Shown here one piece after another: positions 29,892 to 37,809 of a DNA stretch of 64,000 nt. Made by a program: the position numbers and the translations under genes. The DNA is taken from assembly GCA_036703275.1 (NCBI GenBank), contig DATNPK010000076.1, positions 186,001-250,000 on the forward strand. Direction: 5' to 3'. The DNA is from Coleofasciculaceae cyanobacterium. Lineage in GTDB: Bacteria; Cyanobacteriota; Cyanobacteriia; Cyanobacteriales; Xenococcaceae. The notes under the pieces are model-generated. The model was not told the DNA's origin, made no database searches, and saw only the letters and a program-made list of their open reading frames with translations. Each line of letters opens with the position of its first letter. Within the stretch, counting starts at the first letter, position 1.

Positions 29892-30932
29892 TTAGCTAAG
29901 TTGGAAAATGAATGTTACTAGATCGCCTTTACCTAAAGCAACGCGATCGCCAGCTCTTAATCGATGACGATTCCCTTTGAGTAAAGGAGCGTGATTGATA
30001 TAAGTTCCATTGGCACTACCAACATCCTCGATATAGTAAGCGTCTCCTTCAATTCTAATATCTGCATGAATCCGTGAGACTACTTCAGAATCAGGAAAAC
30101 CAGCTACGTCTATATCTGGAGGAATTTGACCATTGGGTTTTCCAATATGAACCACGTCTAAATTAGAAGCAATTTTTATATTGGTGTTGCTCTGCAAATG
30201 AAGTAGGCTAGCAGTTTGTATTTGTAACTGCGTTGCACCAGTCAGGTTGCTCATGGCTGCTAAGTTGGTTGGGGGTACAGATTTAGCTGGAGTTTTAGCC
30301 GAATTATTAGATTCAATGTTTGTTTGGGGCTGCTCTGATTCTATTTCCAATTCTTCTGAACTTACTGGCGTTGGCTCACGCCCTAAATCTAAATCTGGAG
30401 CATCAGATTCCCAGGGCATAGTAACTTGATTAGCGGAACTTGATTCTGCTGGGGCAGGTCCAGACACAAAGCTAATTGTTTCGGTTGATTCGGTTTCAGG
30501 AAAGCCGTAAGATAATTCTTGAGTCTGAGCAAAAGTGCGATCGCCTTCAGTTGGTTCGATTTCAGGGTTATCCCATTCATTATCATTCCACTCATTGTCA
30601 TCCCAGGGGCTTTGAATTGAAGATGGCATTGGGGTTTCAGGTAAGATCTCAGGGTTTACTTCTGAAACAGGCATTTTATTATTTGGTAATGGTAAAGTGA
30701 CTTCTTCTAAAGGAGTATTAGATAGTGAGCCAATAAAAGTCTCTTCCACCGAGGCAGATAATGGATTCTCTGCCTGCAAATTAAAGCCACATTGACCACA
30801 AAAAGTAGCATCGGTCTGGACTGATGCCCCACAGTTAGGGCAGCTAGTTGAAGCTGGCAAGGGAGTATAACAATTTTCGCATTGCAAAGATTCTTCAGGG
30901 TTTTGATGATTGCAACTAGGGCAAGTAATCAT
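29892..30932 (-). CDS. Double zinc-ribbon FHA-domain protein
   Basis: 346 residues. The N-terminus has two zinc ribbons (CPSCNHQNPEESLQCENC and CPNCGASVQTDATFCGQC). About 180 residues of acidic, Pro/Ser/Glu-rich low-complexity linker follow. The C-terminal FHA domain (about 250-346) has the phosphothreonine-binding Gly-Arg/Ser-His pattern in DSEVVSRIHADIRIEG and the terminal SANGTYINHAPL. FHA domains bind phosphothreonine peptides, so the protein is probably a scaffold in a Ser/Thr kinase pathway. No kinase is adjacent. Confidence 0.88.
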   Translation of the reverse strand: MITCPSCNHQNPEESLQCENCYTPLPASTSCPNCGASVQTDATFCGQCGFNLQAENPLSASVEETFIGSLSNTPLEEVTLPLPNNKMPVSEVNPEILPETPMPSSIQSPWDDNEWNDNEWDNPEIEPTEGDRTFAQTQELSYGFPETESTETISFVSGPAPAESSSANQVTMPWESDAPDLDLGREPTPVSSEELEIESEQPQTNIESNNSAKTPAKSVPPTNLAAMSNLTGATQLQIQTASLLHLQSNTNIKIASNLDVVHIGKPNGQIPPDIDVAGFPDSEVVSRIHADIRIEGDAYYIEDVGSANGTYINHAPLLKGNRHRLRAGDRVALGKGDLVTFIFQLS

Positions 30933-31236
30933 AAGTATTTTTAATAGTAACTATTACACTGCTACCAACGTGGGTATTTTTTTCCCACTATACTACTTGT
31001 TAGGGTTTAAGTTTTTTAAAATTCGCTAGTAGAAACGTGTTGATTTGATGAAGTCAAAAATTGAGTCAAAAATTTTTATTTTTTAGTCAGATTCATCTTT
31101 ATCGCTGATGAATTTGACCAACACCAAGAGCAAATATTTTTGGTAATTCTTTAGCTGATAAGACAATACCTCTGTTCCCCAATATTTCACATATAACTAA
31201 AAGCAAGACGTACTTAACTAGCTTTAATGCCTTGCC
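30933..31236. other. Spacer between the FHA gene and pgl
   Basis: 304 bases. It should hold the FHA-gene promoter and the pgl 3' end. No gene, repeat or hairpin that I can support. Confidence 0.5.
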
Positions 31237-31959
31237 TTATAGCTCTGCTCCTGCTGCTTGGTCTAATAGCCATAATAATTCTCCCTGTGGTTGAATCAAA
31301 CGAGAGGGATATTGCATCTCGTCACCATGAGCAGCAAAGATTTGTTTTAAGGCTGGACGTTTACTAGCTCCGGCTACTAAAAATAGAACACAGCGAGCCT
31401 GGTTGATCACAGGGGCAGTAAAAGTAAGTCGAGGTTGACCATCTTTATTGCCTACAGTAATCAAGCGATCGCGCACCGATAGAGCTTCTGTATGAGGAAA
31501 CAAGGAAGCGGTATGACCATCATCTCCTATACCCAAAAGAATTAAATCAAAAGTGGGAAATCCTGACTGAGTTTTAAAAAACTCTCGTAATTCTAGTTCG
31601 TGTTGTTGAGCATCCTGCTGCGGATCGCCTGAAGCAGTATTCATAGGGTGAATATTAGTCTCAGGCATCTCAATTTTGTCTAGCCATGCTTGGCGCGCCA
31701 TTAATTGGTTACTGTCTTGATGTGTAGCAGGAACATAACGCTCGTCGCCCCAAAAGATGTGTATTTTTGACCAGGGCAAAGATTGACCTGATAATGCTTC
31801 ATATAGAGGTTTAGGAGTACTGCCTCCAGACAAGGCGATCGTGAATCGATCTCTTGATTCAATAGCTGCGTGTAAACGAGATAAAATAATCTCCTGCGCT
31901 TTCTCAACTAGAGCAGATTTATCAGCTAAGACTTCTACAGTTCTATTCGTAATAGCCAT
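31237..31959 (-). CDS. pgl: 6-phosphogluconolactonase
   Basis: 240 residues from ATG 31959, with AGGGA just upstream; an upstream TTG adds seven unrelated residues. It hydrolyses 6-phosphogluconolactone in the oxidative pentose phosphate pathway. Family motifs are ALSGGSTPKPLYEAL, IHIFWGDERYVP and LLGIGDDGHTASLFPHT. The next pathway enzymes (Zwf, Gnd) are not adjacent. Confidence 0.95.
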   Translation of the reverse strand: MAITNRTVEVLADKSALVEKAQEIILSRLHAAIESRDRFTIALSGGSTPKPLYEALSGQSLPWSKIHIFWGDERYVPATHQDSNQLMARQAWLDKIEMPETNIHPMNTASGDPQQDAQQHELELREFFKTQSGFPTFDLILLGIGDDGHTASLFPHTEALSVRDRLITVGNKDGQPRLTFTAPVINQARCVLFLVAGASKRPALKQIFAAHGDEMQYPSRLIQPQGELLWLLDQAAGAEL

Positions 31960-32405
31960 ATCGTTCCCTAAATTATCCAAAAATGTTATTTATCAAGTTA
32001 AAAAGACTCGACAACAGTTTGCCTCAACCTAGTCTCAACTCTGTCGATCTTAGAACTGTGTGCCAAAATTATGACTAAAACTTAAAGTTATGTTTAGGGC
32101 TGCTACGGACTAGCTGTTATTATCGAAAATTCATTTAATTGCGAGCCTAATTACTTTCATAGCTGAATCGACTGAATTATGGATAATCTAGATTCAATTT
32201 TGCAAGATAGAATATAGGATTGACGTTGTTTGATCAGACTAATACTAAACTAACGTTAGCTAAAATTTCATTTAATTTTCAAGCAGTATATAATATATGT
32301 ATTAATGTCAATACTTGCAACAATTCTTCATATGCTTTAAAACTTACTATTAGAGTTTTTAGAGTTTAATTATACAAATTTAGTTGTGAGGAGAGTATCT
32401 GCTCT
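31960..32405. other. Divergent spacer pgl / DUF502
   Basis: About 445 AT-rich bases that must contain both promoters. TATAATATATG at about 32288-32298 is a plausible -10 region for the rightward genes. No other feature seen. Confidence 0.4.
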
Positions 32406-33143
32406 GTGCTACAACGTTTAAAACAAGATTTAAAAAGCGATTTGATCGCGGGTTTATTGGTGGTAATCCCCTTAGCCACAACTATTTGGCTATCGATTTT
32501 TATTGCCAAATGGGCTATTGATTTATTTACCCGTATACCTAAACAGATCAATCCCTTCGATGGATTAGATCCAATTTTAACCAATATTCTTAATTTCTCC
32601 GTCGGATTAGCCGTACCTCTTTTAAGTATCTTAATTATCGGCTTGATGGCGCGGAATATTGTTGGACGATGGCTACTAAACTTTGGGGAACAGTTTCTTC
32701 AAGCTATTCCTTTAGCAGGTTCTGTTTATAAAACCCTCAAACAAATCTTAGAAACTCTTGTAGGTGATTCTAAAACCAAATTTAGAAGGGTAGTGATAGT
32801 TGAATATCCCCGTAAGGGAGTATGGGCAATTGGGTTTGTGACGGGAAAAGTCAGTCCACAACTTCAAGCCCATCTCACTGAAGAGGTGATTAACGTTTTT
32901 ATTCCAACTACTCCTAATCCCACTTCTGGATGGTATGCCATAATTCCTCAGCAAGAAGTGATCGATATTGATATTTCGATCGAAGATGCTTTTAAAGTTT
33001 TGATATCGGGCGGAATAGTTAGCCCGGAAATTCCTGCTGTCAAACCACATCTTTCAGTTGCTAAAAATAAACAAAAAATAGCGGTCAAAAATGGCTTTGT
33101 CTCAGATGAGTCTAATTTGATTTCCCTAGAAGAAGAAGGTTAA
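32406..33143 (+). CDS. DUF502 family membrane protein
   Basis: 245 residues, GTG start with GAGGAGAG upstream. There are two clear membrane segments (LIAGLLVVIPLATTIWLSIFIA and ILNFSVGLAVPLLSILIIGLMA), then the family region QAIPLAGSVYKTLKQILETL and FRRVVIVEYPRKGVWAIGFVTG. The C-terminal FIPTTPNPTSGWYAIIPQQEVIDIDIS is characteristic. DUF502 proteins are widespread in cyanobacteria and plants (COV-like), without a settled function. The gene is 75 bases from nusB, a conserved cyanobacterial pairing. Confidence 0.88.
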   Translation: MLQRLKQDLKSDLIAGLLVVIPLATTIWLSIFIAKWAIDLFTRIPKQINPFDGLDPILTNILNFSVGLAVPLLSILIIGLMARNIVGRWLLNFGEQFLQAIPLAGSVYKTLKQILETLVGDSKTKFRRVVIVEYPRKGVWAIGFVTGKVSPQLQAHLTEEVINVFIPTTPNPTSGWYAIIPQQEVIDIDISIEDAFKVLISGGIVSPEIPAVKPHLSVAKNKQKIAVKNGFVSDESNLISLEEEG

Positions 33144-33218
33144 GCGAAACTAGACGATATAATGATTAAGCTCGATCCAATTATCGGGCATTCACTATTT
33201 GCTTAAAATAGACAGAAT

Positions 33219-34016
33219 ATGGCCCTGCGCAAACAACCCAGAAGTATTGCTCGCGAATTAGCTTTGCTGAGTATCAGCCAAATCAAAACTAAGAAAGGCA
33301 AACTGGCTCAAGAAGACCTTGATAGTCTAGTTTTAGCTGCTATTCGGACTTTAACTATCGAAGTTCAAGATAACTTAGAGGCAGCTTCAGCGGAAATCAA
33401 ACGGGGTGAAGAACGTATTTTAAACAGCGAGACCCGAGCCAGCGATTTAAACAGTGCTAGAGTAATGATACAAGAAGCTTTGTCAGTGTCCCAAACAGCA
33501 GTGAATCGTCTGGGGATCGCGGTCGAATTTCCTGAGTTTTTGCAGCTTACTAATCAAGAGCAAGTAAGGCAGTACGCGACAGAAATAATTGCTACGGTTA
33601 ACGAATATCGCCAAGAAATAGAAGCTGCAATCGAAAATGTTTTGGTAGCTTGGCAGCTTAGTCGTTTAGCAAAAATCGATCGCGATATTTTGCGGATTGC
33701 TGTAGCAGAAATAATTTATTTAGAAGTTCCCGAACGGGTTGCAATTAACGAGTCGGTAGAATTAGCCAAACGCTATTCTGATGAAGACGGGTTTCGCTTT
33801 ATTAATGGAGTGTTGCGGAGATTAAGCGATCGCCTTAAAGAAAGTACAGCGCAGTCAACATCAAAGATTGAAGCACCAGAAAAAGTAGAGGCAACAGCGA
33901 TCGTTGAAGACACAGAGATAGGTAAACAGATAGAAGCAACGGAAATTAACAACCTAGCCGAGCAGAATAATCAGACTTTACCTATATTGAAACAAACTTT
34001 TATAAATCAGGAATAG
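33219..34016 (+). CDS. nusB: Transcription antitermination factor NusB, extended
   Basis: 265 residues. The helical NusB core is at the C-terminal side of the family region: LSRLAKIDRDILRIAVAEIIYLEVPE, then RVAINESVELAKRYSDEDGFRFINGVLRRL. It acts with NusE (S10) in rRNA antitermination. The N-terminal ~130 residues include the cyanobacterial long insertion. A further ~50-residue acidic Glu/Thr-rich tail (EAPEKVEATAIVEDTEIGK) is not part of the known fold. ftsY often follows nusB in cyanobacteria, but here the next gene is on the opposite strand. Confidence 0.9.
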   Translation: MALRKQPRSIARELALLSISQIKTKKGKLAQEDLDSLVLAAIRTLTIEVQDNLEAASAEIKRGEERILNSETRASDLNSARVMIQEALSVSQTAVNRLGIAVEFPEFLQLTNQEQVRQYATEIIATVNEYRQEIEAAIENVLVAWQLSRLAKIDRDILRIAVAEIIYLEVPERVAINESVELAKRYSDEDGFRFINGVLRRLSDRLKESTAQSTSKIEAPEKVEATAIVEDTEIGKQIEATEINNLAEQNNQTLPILKQTFINQE

Positions 34017-34059
34017 CGTAGCAACTTTACGAGGTTAAATTCTCTTGGTTTTAAACTAT

Positions 34060-34467
34060 TTATTCTTTGGTTGGTTGCTTAGTTCTAGCTTCAATTTCTG
34101 CTAAAGTTTTCAAAAGAATGCGTTTGGCTTGTAGATTCCAACCCCATTTTTGAATGTTAATCGCGAAAGGGATACCAATTGCAGGAGCAAGGAAATCCAC
34201 AGGCTGGCGTAGAGAAATGCCAAACAGCAATCCTAATCCAGCAATACCCCAAAAAGGTAAAGCTACTGTTTGGCGCTGTTCTTCAATCAATTTACCAAAA
34301 AAGCCTTGAGGCATCAATTCTAATAATTCTTTTTTTACTTCTTCTTGCTGTGTGGGGGTTACAGAGATGCCGATTTTGCGCCGTAATCTTTCGATTTTGC
34401 GAGCATCAGTACTATATACGGCTAGCTCATCTTCAGCCATGGAAATTAAACGTTCTAATTGCGACAT
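34060..34467 (-). CDS. Conserved cyanobacterial-type small membrane protein, unknown function
   Basis: 135 residues. An amphipathic N-terminal half with many charged residues (ERLISMAEDELAVYSTDARKIERLRRKIG) is followed by two hydrophobic segments (ALPFWGIAGLGLLFGISL and VDFLAPAIGIPFAINI). A charged C-terminus (ILLKTLAEIEARTKQP) follows. I do not recognise a named family. It converges on nusB with a 43-base gap and lies next to the TnpB element. Confidence 0.6.
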   Translation of the reverse strand: MSQLERLISMAEDELAVYSTDARKIERLRRKIGISVTPTQQEEVKKELLELMPQGFFGKLIEEQRQTVALPFWGIAGLGLLFGISLRQPVDFLAPAIGIPFAINIQKWGWNLQAKRILLKTLAEIEARTKQPTKE

Positions 34468-34562
34468 TGATTAATAACTATATTCAAATAAGTAATATAT
34501 AAAATAAACTTTTAAACCTATAGCCTATAGATATAAGCCAGTCTTATTGACACTCCGCACGT

Positions 34563-35843
34563 TTACGCTTCGCTAAAAACGTGGGATTCTTGGTTCACCG
34601 AGTCTCCGTTAGGCAGCAGGTTTGCACCAACCACCCAAGAGGGAGTCTCTCCCCAAGCGTAGATTCCGCTATGCCCTAGCGTATTTAATCCTCGTTGCAG
34701 GATGTTGATAGCTGCGTTTACGTCTCTATCTTCGCTGTACCCACACTCACAAACATGAGTTCTGGTAGAAAGAGACTTTTTGACTACAGCACTACAATTA
34801 GAACAGGTTTGACTGGTATGGTAAGCTGGTACTGCTATTGTTGCTTTTCCATACTTATGACCAAAGTATTCTAACCATTGTCTGAAAGTAGACCACCCTG
34901 CATCTGCTATCGACTTAACTAATTTTCGATTTCTAATCATGCCTTTAACATTTAAGTCTTCATAGGCTACCAAATCGTTAGATTGGATTACGCAGTATGC
35001 TGCTCGCTTGCAATACTCAATACGTTGCCTACTTACTCTTAAATGTTTTTGTGCATATCGAACTCTAGCTTTGTGATAATTAGAAGATTGTTTGACACAT
35101 GAGCGATACTTTTTAAACTTTTTCCTGTTGGCTCGATTCAGTTGTTTTTCGGCTTTTCTATAAAACTGAGGAATTGTTTCTAAATGCCCATTTGAGTCTG
35201 CATAAAATTCTTTTAAACCAACATCAATTCCAAGGCATTTTTGAGTAACCGGAAAAGGCTTGACAGTATCTCTAGGGTCTAGTTTTAAAACAAATTGAAC
35301 ATAGTAACCATCAGCACGTTTGATGATTCTGCATCTTTTAAACTGCTCTAATTGAAAGTAGTTCAAATTGCGACTGACAATTAATTTGAGCGTTCCTATT
35401 CCTTTTTTGTCGGTAAAAGTTATCTTTTTTTTGTCTTCAGATAATTTCCATCCAGAAACTTTATACTCAACAGAACGAGAGTGTTTTTTAAATTTAGGAT
35501 AACCTGTTTGGTGCGCGTGCGGCCCGCCGTAAGACGACGGGTCGGTCGCATCCGCTTTCTTACCTAAAATATTTTTTTGGCAATTATTAAAAAAACGACT
35601 AATACTAGACCATGTTCTCTCCACAGCGCATTGTGTCGCATGAGAATTTAAATCTCTAACAAACTGATACTCTTTTCTTAGTTGAGTATTGTGTTTGTAG
35701 ATATCGTATTTGCCTACACCACGATTATCCATCCAAAAACGAAGACACTTGTTTCGGACAAATTGAGCCGTTCTAATTGCTTCGTCTATGGCTAGACATT
35801 GTTCTGGTTTAGGATTGCGAACTTTGAACTCTAAAACAAACAT
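34563..35843 (-). CDS. tnpB: TnpB-type RNA-guided nuclease (OrfB) of IS200/IS605
   Basis: 426 residues from ATG 35843 (MFVLEFKVRNPKPEQC); an upstream in-frame ATG at 35966 reads through the element's terminal hairpins and is rejected. The RuvC-like catalytic acids are visible: Asp in GIDVGLKEF, Glu in AYEDLNVKGM and Asp in EDRDVNAAINIL. The zinc ribbon (CSNCSA...CECG) lies between the last two. A 17-residue insert (ADATDPSSYGGPHAHQT) separates GKK from GYPKFKKH and corresponds to the GC-rich repeat at 35505-35555. The nuclease could still be active, because all three acids and the ribbon remain. Confidence 0.9.
   Translation of the reverse strand: MFVLEFKVRNPKPEQCLAIDEAIRTAQFVRNKCLRFWMDNRGVGKYDIYKHNTQLRKEYQFVRDLNSHATQCAVERTWSSISRFFNNCQKNILGKKADATDPSSYGGPHAHQTGYPKFKKHSRSVEYKVSGWKLSEDKKKITFTDKKGIGTLKLIVSRNLNYFQLEQFKRCRIIKRADGYYVQFVLKLDPRDTVKPFPVTQKCLGIDVGLKEFYADSNGHLETIPQFYRKAEKQLNRANRKKFKKYRSCVKQSSNYHKARVRYAQKHLRVSRQRIEYCKRAAYCVIQSNDLVAYEDLNVKGMIRNRKLVKSIADAGWSTFRQWLEYFGHKYGKATIAVPAYHTSQTCSNCSAVVKKSLSTRTHVCECGYSEDRDVNAAINILQRGLNTLGHSGIYAWGETPSWVVGANLLPNGDSVNQESHVFSEA
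35505..35555. repeat. In-frame GC-rich insert inside tnpB
   Basis: 51 bases, exactly 17 codons. Compared with the usual TnpB run GKK-GYPKFKKHSRSVEYK, the block adds ADATDPSSYGGPHAHQT. It contains a short imperfect stem, CCCGTCGTC/GACGGCGGG-like, and is much richer in GC than its host gene. Confidence 0.7.
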
Positions 35844-35898
35844 TTTGACGCTATGTTTTACAGCGTCACTATAACATATTTTGTTATAGTTTGTATGC

Positions 35899-35918
35899 CG
35901 GCGGACTAAAGTCCGCCG
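35899..35918. repeat. Perfect GC hairpin CGGCGGAC-TAAA-GTCCGCCG
   Basis: An 8-bp perfect stem with a four-base loop between the TnpB element and cpcT. Short hairpins of this kind recur in this genome as interspersed repeats. It may also stop transcripts running between the two genes. Confidence 0.65.
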
Positions 35919-36031
35919 AGTTGCCCGCAAGCCCGTACTATCTGTCAAGACTAGTACTCTTCTCATCCCAAATTTAACTGAATATTTGATGTTTAGTCAG
36001 AGATTACTCCAAAATAATTAAACTTAATTAA

Positions 36032-36628
36032 ATGATTTCTCCTCAATTAACGGCTTTAGCTACCTATTTAGCTGGAGAGTTTAGCAATCAACAGCAAGCT
36101 TCAGAACAACCAGCTTGGTACGTCAATTTAAGGCTTTGGATACGTCCAGTACCTATTTTTACCGATAATAGTATTACTTTATTTGCCGAACAGGCTAATG
36201 TAATTAAAATCGACCAACCCTATCGTCCAAGAATTTTGCGCCTGAGACAAAAAGAAACCATAGAGGTGGAGTTTTATATGTTTGAGGATCTAACCACGGC
36301 GCAGGGTGCAGGATGTAATAAAGCTTTAATTGAGCAAATAACCCCAGAAAAAATTAAATTTTTGCCTGACTGTACACTTAAAGTCGCGTCAAAACAGCTG
36401 AATGATGGACAATATTGTTTTGAAACTACGCCAAAAACCCAAAAACCCTGTACAGTTAGCTATCAAGGTACAACCTTTCAAGTGTTCCTGGGATTTAAAG
36501 TTACAGCGAATGAACTACAAACTTATGACAAAGGCATCGATCCCGAAACTGGTAAAGGAACTTGGGGCGCATTAATGGGTGCATATCGCTTTAGTAAACT
36601 TGGAGATTTTTCTGGGGAACTAAATTAA
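36032..36628 (+). CDS. cpcT: Phycobiliprotein lyase CpcT/CpeT family
   Basis: 198 residues. CpcT lyases attach phycocyanobilin to Cys153 of phycocyanin beta. This protein shows the family start (PQLTALATYLAGEFSNQQQA), WYVNLRLWIRPVPIF, FAEQANVI...QPYRPRILRLRQ and the mid-region DGQYCFETTPKTQ. The end GIDPETGKGTWGALMGAYRFSK matches as well. Both CpcT and CpeT fit. A phycoerythrin-specific CpeT role is not supported by any adjacent cpe gene. It lies 84 bases before the next plus-strand gene. Confidence 0.88.
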   Translation: MISPQLTALATYLAGEFSNQQQASEQPAWYVNLRLWIRPVPIFTDNSITLFAEQANVIKIDQPYRPRILRLRQKETIEVEFYMFEDLTTAQGAGCNKALIEQITPEKIKFLPDCTLKVASKQLNDGQYCFETTPKTQKPCTVSYQGTTFQVFLGFKVTANELQTYDKGIDPETGKGTWGALMGAYRFSKLGDFSGELN

Positions 36629-36711
36629 TAACAATTAGTATTTTGACAGCTAAGTAAATAGTTAGCTTTAGATGTAACGTTTTAGATAGGCGATCGCGAG
36701 AGAATTAATTA

Positions 36712-37752
36712 ATGAACAAAATTTGGTTATTGTGGGAAATTCCTCTAGCTTTGCTCTCCTTTGTATTCAACAAAGTGATGAAGTTTATTATTGGCAACTT
36801 ATTTACTATTTATCTGGCGGTTAATCAAAAAAAAGCTTCTCAGTGGCGAGTATTGTCAGAAAAAATGATTAACGCTCCACTAATTTTACCCGTTTTAATG
36901 ACTAAAGGACCCCGCTGGAATACTCATGCGATCGTTGGTACATTAGGGCCGTTTAAAGTAACAGAAACTATAGCTATAGATGTTGAAACTGCTAATAAAT
37001 CTTCTCGTTCTTGGATTGCTGTTGTCTATAGTTTTCCTGGCTATAAAACAATTACCAGCCTTGAATCAGAGCAGATTGACCAACGGTCAGAGCAGGCTCC
37101 GTCGTTTTACACCAAACTATGCGGTGCAAGCGGCGGAGTAATCTCTGACTCAACTAACCCTTGGTATACAGTCAAACTTCCCGCTGGTAAATATTCATTA
37201 GGGGTTCGCTATTATAATCGAGCCGATACGATTAACTATCCTGGGGTAAAAGTAGACAATCACTTATTTGTAGAATCTTTTAATGTTCCGAATGATATTA
37301 ATAGTTATTATGACAATTTGATCGACGCTAAAAATTGGTTGTATTCCAGCTTACACTATTATATTTATACAATTCTCAAGCTACGTAACTATTTACCAGA
37401 ATCTTTTGTTCGCTACGAATACTTACCAGTTGGCGCGCCTGCAACCCACTTTGCCTATAATTATTTAGATTCGCGGCAAACTCTTCAAATAGAAATTGAG
37501 CCAGAAATTATTGAGCAATTTGACATATACTTTACCCTTTACGATCGCTCCAGCCTACCATTAACCTGGTGCATGATTACCGAACCTAAATATGTACTGC
37601 CACCACAAGATATACAAGGTTACTATTTACTGAGGATTAGACCTAAACCTGAGTTTTCCCAGACTAATATCAAAGTAAAATCTCATCTGTCTGACGTAGA
37701 TAGCTTAAATCAGCATTGGTTAATTAGTAATTCACAAGTCAATGATAGATAA
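36712..37752 (+). CDS. Hypothetical membrane-anchored protein with a repeat-derived internal insert
   Basis: 346 residues. The N-terminal hydrophobic stretch (LWEIPLALLSFVFNKVMKFIIGNLFTIYLAV) probably anchors it in a membrane. A beta-rich region follows (GTLGPFKVTETIAIDVETANKSSRSWIAVVYSFPGYKTITSLE, WYTVKLPAGKYSLGVRYYN), then a domain with EYLPVGAPATHFAYNYL. Residues ~122-146 (QIDQRSEQAPSFYTKLCGAS...) are encoded by the interspersed repeat also seen at 26427. Removing them rejoins two strands of the fold. I do not recognise the family. Function unknown. Confidence 0.65.
   Translation: MNKIWLLWEIPLALLSFVFNKVMKFIIGNLFTIYLAVNQKKASQWRVLSEKMINAPLILPVLMTKGPRWNTHAIVGTLGPFKVTETIAIDVETANKSSRSWIAVVYSFPGYKTITSLESEQIDQRSEQAPSFYTKLCGASGGVISDSTNPWYTVKLPAGKYSLGVRYYNRADTINYPGVKVDNHLFVESFNVPNDINSYYDNLIDAKNWLYSSLHYYIYTILKLRNYLPESFVRYEYLPVGAPATHFAYNYLDSRQTLQIEIEPEIIEQFDIYFTLYDRSSLPLTWCMITEPKYVLPPQDIQGYYLLRIRPKPEFSQTNIKVKSHLSDVDSLNQHWLISNSQVNDR
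37076..37150. repeat. Interspersed GC-rich repeat, copy B, in frame inside a gene
   Basis: 75 bases (25 codons) matching copy A at 26427-26527 in three blocks. The block boundaries fall inside the hypothetical gene at 36712 and leave its frame open. Confidence 0.75.
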
Positions 37753-37809
37753 TCAAAGATCAATCAATATCGATTTCCTAAAATACTCATGATAGTTTCA
37801 CTCAAGATT

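Larger units (their letters stand above)
34545..35885 (-). mobile_element. IS200/IS605-type element carrying only tnpB
   Basis: The transposase-accessory gene tnpB is flanked by subterminal hairpins. At the 3' side, CACGTTT...AAACGTG (34558-34583) overlaps the tnpB stop. At the 5' side, GACGCT...AGCGTC (about 35848-35868) and ACTATAACA...TTGTTATAGT (about 35869-35891) precede its start. No tnpA (HUH transposase) is present, so the element would need one in trans. Exact ends are approximate. Related elements encode a guide RNA in the 3' end of tnpB. Confidence 0.75.

Noticed and set aside
35844-35966. Longer start for tnpB
   Set aside because: The extra codons come from the element's terminal hairpins and the GC repeat; the family begins at MFVLEFKVRNPKPEQ.
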